DNA of 9,850 bases from JAYREN01 sp041908845 (GCA_041908845.1 JAYREN010000125.1:1-9850); one strand, 5' to 3'. Positions 1 through 7,187 are shown, numbered from the stretch's first letter. Numbers and translations: made by a program. The notes: generated from the letters alone by a model not told the origin.

Positions 1-934
1 CGTAGCTCTGGTAGATGTCGGCGAAGACTACCTTGCCTTCGGCCACGGATTGCACGGTGGCGCCGGGTTCGGTGCTGATGAGCAGGCCGGACTGGAGGGT
101 CTTGGTCTTGAAGCGGGGGTGGAGTTGTTCGCCGAAGCCCTGGGCCAGGGTGCCCTCGGCGGGGCGGGGCAGCTCACCCTTCAGGCTGGGGAAGCTGGTG
201 GTGGCCTCGAAGGCCTCGGTGCGGCTCTTTCCCAGCAATTGGGAGAGCATGCGCTCCAGCTGCAGGGCCTCTTCGGCCAGTTCCGCCTGGATTTCCCGCT
301 GCCTGGATTCGTCCTGGCGCAGGCCGTCGAGAAATCCCTGCAGGCGCGCTTCGTTGGCGCGCAGGTCCAGCTGGAGCTGCGCGGATTCCCGTTCTTCCTG
401 GGCCAACCGCTGGAGCGCCGCCTGGAGATCCTTCTCCCGCTGCAAAAGGTCGCCCTGGAGGCGCTGGACCTGCTCCAGCTTTCGGCGCTGCTGGTTGCGC
501 CAGTATTCGAGATAGCGGCCCCGCACCAGGAATTCGTCGAAGTTCTCGGTGGAGGGGAAGAGCCCCAATCCGCCCAGGGGGCCGAGGGCCTGCATCCACC
601 GGATCTGCTTTCGGATTTCGCCTCTCAGGCGAAGGATTTCTTTGTAGATGCCCTCCTTCTGGGAGGTGATCTGGAGGACTTCACCCTTGGCCTGGTCCCG
701 CTTGAGGCGGGCGCCATCGGCCTGGGCCCGCATCCGGTCGGCCTGGAGGGAAATACTCTGGAGTTCGACGAGTACGCCCTTGCGCCGCTTCTTCAGGCCC
801 CCCAACTGCTGATCCACCTGGGAGAGTCTCCCCTGGACTTCGGCCAGGCGCTGCTTGAGCTTGGCGGGGTCCTGGGGTGGCGCCTGGGCGATGAGGCCCG
901 CGGCCGCCAGGGCCGAAAGAGCGGTGAACCTCAC
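1..934 (-). CDS. envC: EnvC-like murein hydrolase activator (M23/LytM family), C-terminus cut by window edge
   Basis: Periplasmic coiled-coil protein with a LytM domain, of the type that switches on cell-wall amidases at the division septum. The visible 311 residues show a short hydrophobic N-terminus with a signal-like AQA (residues 16-18), then a long Gln/Arg/Glu/Leu-rich coiled-coil region (about 20-235). The LytM domain starts near residue 253 (GELPRPAEGTLAQGFGEQL) and runs off the left edge. The canonical M23 zinc motif HxGxDI reads QSGLLI (281-286), so the His and Asp ligands are missing. This is the hallmark of EnvC-type non-catalytic activators, which keep the fold but do not cut peptidoglycan. 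The start is GTG, overlapping the TGA of the upstream membrane-protein gene (GTGA), with GGAG six bases before it, so the two genes are translationally coupled. The rest of the LytM domain is outside the window. The family call is solid; the partner amidase and the FtsEX link are inferred from family knowledge. Confidence 0.88.
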   Translation of the reverse strand, partial: MRFTALSALAAAGLIAQAPPQDPAKLKQRLAEVQGRLSQVDQQLGGLKKRRKGVLVELQSISLQADRMRAQADGARLKRDQAKGEVLQITSQKEGIYKEILRLRGEIRKQIRWMQALGPLGGLGLFPSTENFDEFLVRGRYLEYWRNQQRRKLEQVQRLQGDLLQREKDLQAALQRLAQEERESAQLQLDLRANEARLQGFLDGLRQDESRQREIQAELAEEALQLERMLSQLLGKSRTEAFEATTSFPSLKGELPRPAEGTLAQGFGEQLHPRFKTKTLQSGLLISTEPGATVQSVAEGKVVFADIYQSY

Positions 935-1680
935 GCCTTGCTCCGCTTGGCGGCCTTTCCGGGCAGGAGCATCAATAGCATGGCGAGCAGGAGGGGACCG
1001 CCGATGGAAAGCGGAAGGGAATACCAGGCCAGGGGGTCCGTGGGGAGGACCTCGGTGGGGAAGAGGTGCCCCAGGAAGGACAGACTCTTGACCAGCGCCT
1101 TGGGAATTTCCAGATCCTGACCCCATTCGCCCACCCAGGCCAGCACCTTGCCGATGGCCGCCAGGGCGTAAGCGAGCAGGATGGCGATGCCACGGTTGGA
1201 TTTGACGAGTTGAGCCAGGGCGATGGTCCATAGCAGCAGCTGAAGACCCAGGAGGAGTGCGTTCAGATCCGCCTGGAGCACTAGCGGCGCGAAGGGGGTG
1301 CCCAGCAGCCGATAGCTGGCGGCGAGCATGGGGAGCATGGCCAGCTGGCTCAGGAAGAGCCCGTGGAGCAGTCCCAGGCCCAGCCCCAGGAAGAGGCCCT
1401 TGAAGCGCTCTCCCTTGGCGGTTGCGGTGGTCCACTCCGCCACCGGCAGGAAGGCCCCCAGCAGGATGATGGCGGGAACCACCGTGTAGATGAATCGCCC
1501 CAGTCCTTGGGTGACATAGGGTTTGGCATCCTGGAGCCCCAGGGGGATCCCAGTGCCGAACACCACCAGTTGGCTGCCGTCGCCTCCGAAGCCCTGGATG
1601 CCAGTCAGTACCAGTCCAGCCAGCAACAGACAGACACAGGCCCACACGATGCGAAAAAGGCTGCTGCCAAAGCGATCCAT
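931..1680 (-). CDS. Six-helix integral membrane protein of unknown function, upstream of envC
   Basis: I do not recognise a family with certainty. The 249-residue protein has about six hydrophobic segments (roughly 9-28, 64-84, 96-120, 139-158, 163-183 and 221-240) and a basic C-terminal tail (GKAAKRSKA). A 35-residue loop follows the first helix, and a loop of about 37 residues rich in acidic and aromatic residues separates helices five and six. There is no soluble domain and no conserved catalytic motif that I can see. The layout resembles the membrane part of an ABC-2 type permease, but no ATPase gene is visible. The start is well supported: AGGAG lies six bases before the ATG. The gene overlaps the downstream envC-like gene by four bases, which places it where FtsX might be expected, yet it lacks FtsX's four-helix layout and large periplasmic loop. 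A role in envelope or division biology is inference from position only. Confidence 0.8.
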   Translation of the reverse strand: MDRFGSSLFRIVWACVCLLLAGLVLTGIQGFGGDGSQLVVFGTGIPLGLQDAKPYVTQGLGRFIYTVVPAIILLGAFLPVAEWTTATAKGERFKGLFLGLGLGLLHGLFLSQLAMLPMLAASYRLLGTPFAPLVLQADLNALLLGLQLLLWTIALAQLVKSNRGIAILLAYALAAIGKVLAWVGEWGQDLEIPKALVKSLSFLGHLFPTEVLPTDPLAWYSLPLSIGGPLLLAMLLMLLPGKAAKRSKA

Positions 1681-1711
1681 GGGCGTCTCCTGTTTGCCTA
1701 GATTCTATCCG

Positions 1712-1717
1712 TCCTGA
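1712..1717 (-). promoter_or_regulatory. Candidate -10 box for the membrane protein-envC operon
   Basis: On the minus strand TAGAAT (five of six matches to TATAAT) lies about 31 bases before the ATG at 1680, leaving room for the AGGAG ribosome binding site. No good -35 hexamer is found 16-18 bases upstream, so this is only a candidate. Confidence 0.35.
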
Positions 1718-1825
1718 CTCGAACGAGGGGGACCGCCTGCTCGCCTGTGGCGCGCTATTTCCCCCTTCTTCCGCTGCGTCTGGCATCGCCCTTGCTCGGG
1801 TTGCTTCCCTGTCCAAATAGCCGAC

Positions 1826-2419
1826 ATGCCCAAGTTTCCGCTCACTTCCAGCCCGGTTTCACCTCGCCTGCTGATCCAGACCCTGGAGCAACGGGATCCC
1901 GGTGTTTTTGTCCATTGTCTGCGGGTGGGCCACTTCGCGGCGCTCATCGGGATGCGGCTGGGCCTCGGCGAGAGCGTAGCCGTTCTCTTGGAGGAGGCGG
2001 GGCAGCTCCATGACATCGGGAAGCTGGCCATTCCCGTCTTCCTGGTGCAGAAGCAGGGCATCTTCTCACCCCAGGAATACGAGATCCTCAAACATCACGC
2101 GGGGCTGGGGGGCGCCATTCTCGAAGAGCATCACCAGTCTCAATCCTTGGTAGGCGCTGCGCGCCACCACCATGAGCGCTGGGATGGCCGGGGCTATCCC
2201 TATGGCCTGCGGGCCCAGGAGATTCCCCTGTTCGCGCAGATCACCTCCGTGGCCGACGCCTACGATGCCATGGTCTCCGGGCGTTCGTACCGCTCACGCC
2301 TTGGGCATGCCGAGGCCCTCGACGAGATCCAGCGCTGCCGGGGCGCTCAGTTCAGTCCCGAGGTGGTGGATGCCTTCCTGGCAGCGGAGTTCTGCGGCCT
2401 GGTGGCCCAGGCGGGGTGA
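1826..2419 (+). CDS. Stand-alone HD-GYP domain cyclic-di-GMP phosphodiesterase
   Basis: HD-GYP proteins hydrolyse cyclic di-GMP (to pGpG or GMP) at a di- or tri-iron centre in the cytosol. The 197 residues are essentially one HD-GYP domain. H30 is the likely first metal ligand and HDIGK spans 62-66. H90/H91 sit in the position of the HPxxG ligand. The signature HHERWDGRGYP spans 115-125, and ADAYDAM (143-149) carries the next conserved Asp. All signature residues seem intact, so it should be active. There is no receiver, PAS, GAF or membrane segment, unlike many relatives, so its input must come from another protein or from expression level. No clear Shine-Dalgarno sequence precedes the ATG; a promoter is not obvious either. 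It runs tail to tail with the minus-strand gene ending at 2422, with only two bases between the stop codons. An HPt gene lies about 560 bp downstream. Confidence 0.9.
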   Translation: MPKFPLTSSPVSPRLLIQTLEQRDPGVFVHCLRVGHFAALIGMRLGLGESVAVLLEEAGQLHDIGKLAIPVFLVQKQGIFSPQEYEILKHHAGLGGAILEEHHQSQSLVGAARHHHERWDGRGYPYGLRAQEIPLFAQITSVADAYDAMVSGRSYRSRLGHAEALDEIQRCRGAQFSPEVVDAFLAAEFCGLVAQAG

Positions 2420-2421
2420 GG

Positions 2422-2883
2422 TCAATCCTCCGGGCCTTCTTCCCCGATGTCCGGATCCACACCCGCCCAGCGGGCTTCGGCGGCGAAGGCTGGATCGGCC
2501 ACCTGGGCCTGGAAGTCCCTCATGCGCTTTCCCCAGGGGGACGCTTCCGCGCTGCCTTCTGGCGTGAAGGGCAGCAGATCCCCCGGTGCGTCCTCCAGGC
2601 AAAGCTGGGTGAGGATGAGGCTCTGCTGGAAGCTCTCGCCCACAGGGCTGAGGTTGTCCGAAAGCTCTATCAGGTGTTCGGCCAGGTCCTCATCGCAGGT
2701 CTCCGCCATCTCCTCCAGTATCTCCACGCACTGCTCCCGGGCCTTCAGGAGTTTCTGGTGGAGCCTTTCCAGAGTCTTGGCGTCCGCATTCTTGGAGAGC
2801 GCGTGGGCCGTGTCCTCGAGATGGGGATGCAGCTTCTTGAACAGGAGTTGGAGGGCGAGTTCGGCGGGGGTCGAGGCTTCCAT
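2422..2883 (-). CDS. Hypothetical acidic, mostly helical cytosolic protein
   Basis: No family recognised. The 153-residue product has no signal peptide or membrane helix. Residues 1-95 are Leu/Glu/Ala-rich and look like helical-bundle sequence (for example the stretch around 37-70, with ERLHQKLLKAREQ). The C-terminal third (about 97-153) is Pro/Gly/Asp-rich and ends in a strongly acidic tail (DPDIGEEGPED). The minus strand is preferred over the overlapping plus-strand open frame because this reading gives a balanced, amphipathic composition while the other looks like an antisense shadow. The start lacks a Shine-Dalgarno sequence, but TAGAAT lies exactly six bases before the ATG, fitting a leaderless transcript. 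It sits between an HD-GYP gene and an HPt gene, both on the opposite strand, so a link to that signalling is possible but unproven. Confidence 0.65.
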   Translation of the reverse strand: MEASTPAELALQLLFKKLHPHLEDTAHALSKNADAKTLERLHQKLLKAREQCVEILEEMAETCDEDLAEHLIELSDNLSPVGESFQQSLILTQLCLEDAPGDLLPFTPEGSAEASPWGKRMRDFQAQVADPAFAAEARWAGVDPDIGEEGPED

Positions 2884-2889
2884 AGGGTG

Positions 2890-2895
2890 ATTCTA
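2890..2895 (-). promoter_or_regulatory. Candidate leaderless -10 box for the hypothetical gene at 2422-2883
   Basis: TAGAAT on the minus strand, then CACCCT, then the ATG. The six-base gap puts the expected transcription start on the A of the start codon. No Shine-Dalgarno sequence and no convincing -35 box are present. Confidence 0.45.
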
Positions 2896-2980
2896 CCGGG
2901 TGTGGGGCGATTCCATTCGGTAAGCAGGAATGCCTTTCCCTGGGCAAACTGCCTGGAATAATGTGCCCAGGAGTTCCCCC

Positions 2981-3364
2981 ATGAAACCAGAAGGCACGTC
3001 CTCCCTTGAGGTCCTGGATCCCGAGGTCATGCAGCAATTGTTGGATCTGGACGATGGCGAGCTTGGCCTTCTCAGCGAAATGTACGAACTCTTCCGGGAT
3101 GACACGCCGCCCCGCATCGCCCTGCTGGAAGCCGCCATCCTGAAGAGGGATTGGGAGCAGATGGGCGACACGGCCCATGCGGTGAAGGGCGCGGCTGGCA
3201 CCATGGGCGCCCCCAGGGTTCGCGCCTACGCCCAGGTGCTCGAAGCCTGGGGGCGGGCGGCGCAGTGTGATGAAGATCTGGACGGAACCATGGCGAATCT
3301 GAAGGTCGCCTTCGCGGAGGCCCTGGCGGCCCTGGAAGCCTTCATCGCCCAGCGAAAGGGCTGA
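2981..3364 (+). CDS. HPt (histidine phosphotransfer) domain protein
   Basis: A free-standing HPt module, which passes a phosphoryl group between response-regulator receiver domains in a multistep phosphorelay. The 127 residues form the usual helical bundle. The phospho-acceptor motif AHAVKGAAGTMGA spans 65-77, with H66 as the acceptor and K69/G70 conserved. The N-terminal part (LDPEVMQQLLDLDDGE...LSEMYELF) matches typical HPt helices. I chose the ATG at 2981 rather than the in-frame ATG at 2930 because AGGAG lies just before it at a good distance (about 2969-2973) and because the extra 17 residues (MPFPGQTAWNNV...) look non-coding. No histidine kinase or receiver gene is in the window, so its partners are elsewhere. 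It converges on the lytic transglycosylase gene with about 40 bp between the stop codons. Confidence 0.87.
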   Translation: MKPEGTSSLEVLDPEVMQQLLDLDDGELGLLSEMYELFRDDTPPRIALLEAAILKRDWEQMGDTAHAVKGAAGTMGAPRVRAYAQVLEAWGRAAQCDEDLDGTMANLKVAFAEALAALEAFIAQRKG

Positions 3365-3404
3365 TCAATCTGAACGAAGGGGGAGCGACCAGGCGTTTGG
3401 CGCC

Positions 3405-4256
3405 TCAGCTCTCGTCGTTCGCCCCGCCGAACACCTTCACGCCCTTGGTGCCCCGAGGGGGCGCCTGATCGCTGATCTGGAGGCGGCCGTTGGCGTCCCT
3501 CCACTGGAACAGCGTGGTCGCGGGGCGATCCTGGGCAACCTGCCGCGATGAACTCGGGGAAAGGGGCGTCTCATCCAGGGCGAATCCACCCCTTCCCTTC
3601 TTTAGCAGGGCCATGGAGCCTGCGGCCTTGGGATCCGCCTGCACCAGCTTGCGGGTGTAGAGATCCATCACCTTGGGCACGTAGGCTCGGGTTTCCTGGA
3701 AGGGGGGGATGCCGTTGTGGCGGTTCACCGCGCCCTCGCCGGCGTTGTAGGCGGCGATGGTCTTGGTGAGATCGCCCTTGAAGTAGTCCAGGAGCCAGCG
3801 CAGGTACTTGGTGCCGCCCATGATGTTCTGGCGAGGATCGAAGGGATCGAGCACGCCGAAGCGCTGTGCCGTGGCGGGCATCAACTGCATGAGCCCCAGC
3901 GCGCCCACCCGGCTGCGGGCCTTGTAGTTGAAGGCGCTCTCCGCCTGGATGATGGCCCGGGCCAGGAAGGGATCCACGCCGGAGGCTTGGGCGATCTCGT
4001 CCACCATGGCCAGCAGTTCGGGGCTGCGCAGCACTCGCGCCATCTCCTGGCGGGTCACTGCGAGCCGCACATGGCCCACGCCCACATGCTTGAGGGTGAG
4101 CCCTTGGCCCTGCATGTAGCTCGGCGGCAGGTTGTTGATCAGCACACGGCCTTGGCGATCATAGTAGGTGTAAAGGTACGTGCTTCCCTTCGAGGACTTG
4201 CCCGCCGCAACCAGAGGCAGCGACAGCAGCAGGGCAACCGAAAGGCGTTTCTTCAT
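3405..4256 (-). CDS. Lytic transglycosylase (SLT/GH23) with flanking DUF4124-like modules
   Basis: Cuts the MurNAc-GlcNAc bond of peptidoglycan with formation of 1,6-anhydro-MurNAc, in the periplasm. Residues 1-19 form a signal peptide (MKKRLSVALLLSLPLVAAG). The SLT domain spans about 80-205: catalytic E106 in AIIQAESAFN, GLMQLMP (121-127) and AYNAGEGAV (169-177) are all present, so the enzyme should be active. Two short segments of similar pattern flank it: YLYTYYDRQGRVLINNLPP (27-45) and TLFQWRDANGRLQISDQAPP (248-267). Both resemble DUF4124, a small module often found next to SLT domains. Total length is 283 residues. There is no Shine-Dalgarno sequence; TATACT lies six bases before the ATG, suggesting a leaderless transcript. 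It follows the DinG-like gene on the same strand after 32 bp, so both independent and read-through transcription are possible. Confidence 0.92.
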   Translation of the reverse strand: MKKRLSVALLLSLPLVAAGKSSKGSTYLYTYYDRQGRVLINNLPPSYMQGQGLTLKHVGVGHVRLAVTRQEMARVLRSPELLAMVDEIAQASGVDPFLARAIIQAESAFNYKARSRVGALGLMQLMPATAQRFGVLDPFDPRQNIMGGTKYLRWLLDYFKGDLTKTIAAYNAGEGAVNRHNGIPPFQETRAYVPKVMDLYTRKLVQADPKAAGSMALLKKGRGGFALDETPLSPSSSRQVAQDRPATTLFQWRDANGRLQISDQAPPRGTKGVKVFGGANDES

Positions 4257-4262
4257 GGGACC

Positions 4263-4268
4263 AGTATA
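4263..4268 (-). promoter_or_regulatory. Candidate leaderless -10 box for the lytic transglycosylase
   Basis: TATACT (five of six matches to TATAAT) on the minus strand, then GGTCCC, then the ATG at 4256. The gap is again exactly six bases and there is no ribosome binding site. The -35 region falls in the end of the helicase gene and is poor. Confidence 0.5.
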
Positions 4269-4288
4269 GGTTGAACCGGGCCGCCGGC

Positions 4289-6327
4289 TCAGAGCCCCGT
4301 CAGGAAGCCTTCCACCTCCGCCCAGTCCCGGGTAAGGGGAAAGGGCGGCAGTGCGGCTCGCACCTGGGCGGCGTAGCGTTTGCCGTTGGGATCCTCGGTG
4401 GGCAGCATGAGGCGGGGATCCAGGATGCAGACCACGCCCTTGTCGGTGCGGGTGCGGATGAGACGGCCGATGCCCTGCTTGAGCTTCAGGGTCATCTGAG
4501 GCACCTGGATGCCCACGAAGCCCAGGCCCTGCTTGATGGCGTCCGCCTCGCGGATGCGGGCCTGCAGCACGGGATCGTCGGGGGGCGCGAAGGGCAGGGC
4601 AGTCACCACCACCAGACTGAGGGCATCCCCCGGCAGGTCCACGCCTTGCCAGAAACTGGCGAGGCCCAGCAGGGCGGCGTTGGGCGTGGCGCGAAAACGA
4701 TCCAGCATGGCGTGGCGAGTGAGGCCTTCGCCCTGCACGAAAAAGGTCAGGCCCGGCAGGGCCGCCTCCAGGCGCGGCCTAAAGGCTGCCAGCATCTTGC
4801 GGCTGGTGAAGAGCAGCAGGGCGCGGCCTCGACTGGCCCTCATCAGACGTTCCATGGCCGCGAGGCTGGCCTCCACCCACCCCTGTTCGCCCACGCCGTC
4901 CCGGCCCGCCCGGCGCTCTGGCAGATTGGGCGGCACGAAGAGCAGGCCCTGGTTCTCGAAATCGAAGGGGCTCTCCACATGCTCGGCGCGCTCGGCTTCC
5001 TCGTTGGTCAGCCCCAGCCGAAGCTTCAGGCCGTTGAAGCCTTTGCCGTCCCGCAGGGTGGCGCTGGTGAGGATGACCGTCTCGAAGCCCCGGCGCAGAT
5101 GCTGGTGGAAGAAGGGCTTCACATCCACCGGATTGGCCTTGAAGATCACGGTTTGTAGCCCTTCCCGGCTGAGGGTGCTCACCCAGCCCTCGGGCTGGGC
5201 GAAGATCTGCTCCATGCGGTCGAAGGCGGTACCGATGCGTTCGGAGAGGCGCCGCCAGGACATGTCCTCGGGCGCATCGCTCTTCTGGCGCAGGGCCAGG
5301 CGCCGCGCCTCCTTCAGGACCGTCTGCCCAGCCTCGATCCATGCCTCCACGGCATCGGCCAATCCGGCCAGGGGCAGACGCGAATCCTCGAAACCCAGGG
5401 TGCCGAATTCATGGGGCACCAGGCCCAGCAGCCTGTTCCAGGCATCCTCCCAGGGCAGCATCTGGGCCTCGAGGACGGCGCCCTCGGGATCCTTGCCACA
5501 CTCGTCGGAGAGATCCCGAAAGAGCATGATCATGGCGCGGCTGGACCAGGTCTCGCTGCAGCTCTCCGTGAGCTGCTCCTCAACCTCGTGGGCCTCGTCC
5601 AGGATCAGCACCGGCGCATCCGGTAGCACCTGGCCGAAGGCGCTCTCCCGCAGCACGCGGTCGGCCAGCAGGAGGGCGTGATTCACGATGACCAGATCCG
5701 CCTCGGCCACCTGCACCCGCAGCTTGGTGAGGAAGCATTCCTCATAGCGCGGACACTGCTTGCCCGTGCAGCGCTCGACGCGGGCATTGAGGCGGTCCCA
5801 GAGCTCGGATTCGCCCTCGCCGAAACGGCCCAGTTCCTCCCGATCCCCCGTGAGCGTTTCCTTGGCCCAGCGGGGCAGGGCCTGCCAGAGGCCGAAATCC
5901 TGCCGGGCGATCTCCGAAGGCGGACTGCTTTCCAGCGCCTCCCAGGCGGTCTTGCACAGGTAGTTGGAGCGGCCCTTGGCCAGCACGGCCTTCACGTCCA
6001 TCCCCAGGATGCCCCGGGCCCGGGGCAGATCGTCGTCTAGCAGTTGCCGCTGGAGCTGCTTGGTGCGGGTGGCCACCAGCCCGCCTCGATGGCCTGGAGG
6101 AGGCCGTCCGGGCGCGCATCGGCCTCCCCGCCCGCCTGTCGCCAGGCCGAGAACCGCGCCTCGCCTTCCTTCACCGCGTCGAACACCAGCTCCGCCATGC
6201 GCCGCTGGCCGGGGCGCTCCTCGGCCCCCGGGAAGCAGCTGAAGATCCGCCCCTCGGGTGGCGCGAAGGTCGGATCCATCGGGTGGCGACCGCGGGATCG
6301 CGGAGCTGGATGGGGTGGGTTCGCCAT
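4289..6327 (-). pseudogene. dinG: DinG/YoaA-family iron-sulfur DNA helicase, frameshifted with Walker A missing
   Basis: Superfamily 2, XPD-like 5'-3' DNA helicase of the DinG/YoaA group, which unwinds DNA structures during repair and replication stress. The N-terminal frame runs from 6327 to about 6080 (FCFPGAEERPGQRRMAELVF type Q-motif region, ending AIEAG). The rest is in another frame from 6079 to the stop at 4289 (LVATRTKQLQRQLLDDDLP onward, 596 residues). In the family the AEAG is followed by TGTGKT and a helix of about 15 residues before the motif-Ia strand; here EAG joins straight to LVATRT. About 20 codons, including Walker A, are therefore absent and the frame shifts by one. Everything else looks intact: four cluster cysteines (codons near 5956, 5770, 5755, 5737), DEAH (5588-5599), SATL and the motif VI QGIGRLIR (4454-4477). 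The ATG at 6327 is used, although the ATG at 6279 is possible; neither has a good Shine-Dalgarno sequence. Either a true inactivating deletion or a sequence error. Confidence 0.85.
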
Positions 6328-6345
6328 TCCGTAAGCATGACGGAA
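6327..6345. promoter_or_regulatory. Perfect inverted repeat at the helicase start, possible operator
   Basis: TTCCGT, seven bases, ACGGAA: a perfect 6-bp palindromic pair that begins at the first base of the helicase start codon and covers the position where its promoter -10 would be (CATGCT, a weak match, six bases before the ATG). It lies in the 89-bp gap between the divergent helicase and adaptor genes. It could be a repressor site (for a damage-inducible gene, LexA would be a natural guess), but it does not match a LexA box I know, and a chance palindrome is possible. Confidence 0.35.
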
Positions 6346-6416
6346 AGAGGCGGAAAAAGGGCGAATTGTGCGGCGGTATCGGGGCGGGGATGATGAAAGA
6401 GAGCTCGTGAGGTCCC

Positions 6417-7145
6417 ATGTCCTGCTCCTTCGCCCTTCCCCTGATCGCCATGGCCCTGGCCGCGCATCCCGGCGGGGCCGCCGAACCCTGGGCGGGCCTG
6501 GTTCTCCCCTTCCGACAGATGGACGTGCCCGCGCCGGTATCGAGCCGCCTGGTGGAGCTGAAGGTGAAAGAGGGAGAGGCCGTGAAGGCGGGGCAGCCCC
6601 TGGCCCAGCTGTACGCCGGTGCGGAGGAACTGGAACTGCAGCGCGCCAAAATTCTGCTGGAGCGTCGGGAATTCGAGGCCAAGGGCGCCCGACGGCTCTA
6701 CGATGGCAAGGTCATTCCCGAGGCCCGGGCCCTGGATGCCCGCCTTGAGCTGGAGCTGGCCCGGATCCAGGTCGAGACCGCCGCCGAACAGGTTCGCCTG
6801 CGCACCCTCCTGGCTCCCATCGATGGGCAGGTGGTCGAGGTGCGGCGGGAGCTGGGCGAGGCCGTCGCGGCTTCCCAGCCGGTGTTCCGCATCCTGGATC
6901 TGAGCCGGGTGTACGTGCAGTGCGCGGTCAACGCCGAGGCCATCGGCCGCCTGGGGGTGGGGCAGAAGGTGGCCGTGCGGTTTCCCCAGATCCAGGGCCT
7001 GCCTTCGGTGCAGGGAGACCTCGTGCTGGTGGATCCCTGCGCCGACGCCGCCGGGCTCTTCCGGGTGAAGGTGCTGGTGGAGAACCCGGACCGGAGGCTC
7101 CGGGCGGGGCTCAAGGCCCTGGTGGAGCCACCCCAGGTTCCCTGA
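6417..7145 (+). CDS. Periplasmic adaptor (HlyD/RND membrane-fusion) family protein
   Basis: Adaptors of this family bridge an inner-membrane pump and an outer-membrane channel in efflux or secretion systems. The 242-residue protein has a signal-like N-terminus (about 1-22, ending GGAA). The first half of a lipoyl-like domain follows (about 38-66, PVSSRLVELKVKEGEAVKAGQPLAQL), then a short alpha-hairpin (about 68-128). The second lipoyl half (131-160, LLAPIDGQVVEVRRELGEAV) and a beta-barrel domain (about 161-237) complete it. It is shorter than typical RND adaptors (350-400) and lacks the final membrane-proximal domain. The ATG at 6417 has only a weak, close GAGG; an in-frame ATG at 6450 would damage the signal peptide. 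No pump, ABC transporter or outer-membrane channel gene is next to it, so it is an orphan in this window. Start region is divergent from the helicase gene. Confidence 0.85.
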   Translation: MSCSFALPLIAMALAAHPGGAAEPWAGLVLPFRQMDVPAPVSSRLVELKVKEGEAVKAGQPLAQLYAGAEELELQRAKILLERREFEAKGARRLYDGKVIPEARALDARLELELARIQVETAAEQVRLRTLLAPIDGQVVEVRRELGEAVAASQPVFRILDLSRVYVQCAVNAEAIGRLGVGQKVAVRFPQIQGLPSVQGDLVLVDPCADAAGLFRVKVLVENPDRRLRAGLKALVEPPQVP

Positions 7146-7187
7146 ATCCGGCGGTCGGGTGGTCCCATTGCCACGAGGATGTAAAAG

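Noticed and set aside
50..1120. Long plus-strand open frame (356 codons) opposite the envC-like and membrane-protein genes
   Set aside because: It is antisense to two well-supported genes; its Gly/Leu/Gln-rich product is what a reversed GC-rich coding strand gives.
2416..2961. Plus-strand open frame of 181 codons over the hypothetical gene
   Set aside because: The minus-strand reading has a promoter-like box and a more natural composition. The choice is not certain, hence the reduced confidence on that gene.
3391..3405. Possible bidirectional terminator AGGCG-TTTGG-CGCCT between the HPt and transglycosylase genes
   Set aside because: Only five base pairs and no T or A tract; too weak to call.
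4271..5158. Plus-strand open frame of 295 codons opposite the helicase
   Set aside because: The minus strand there carries clear helicase motifs; the plus frame is His/Gly/Gln-rich and has no recognisable domain.
6080..6682. N-terminal extension of the helicase in its C-terminal frame (start at 6682)
   Set aside because: This part is Ser/Arg/Pro-rich without motifs and runs antisense through the adaptor gene; the true N-terminus is in the other frame from 6327.
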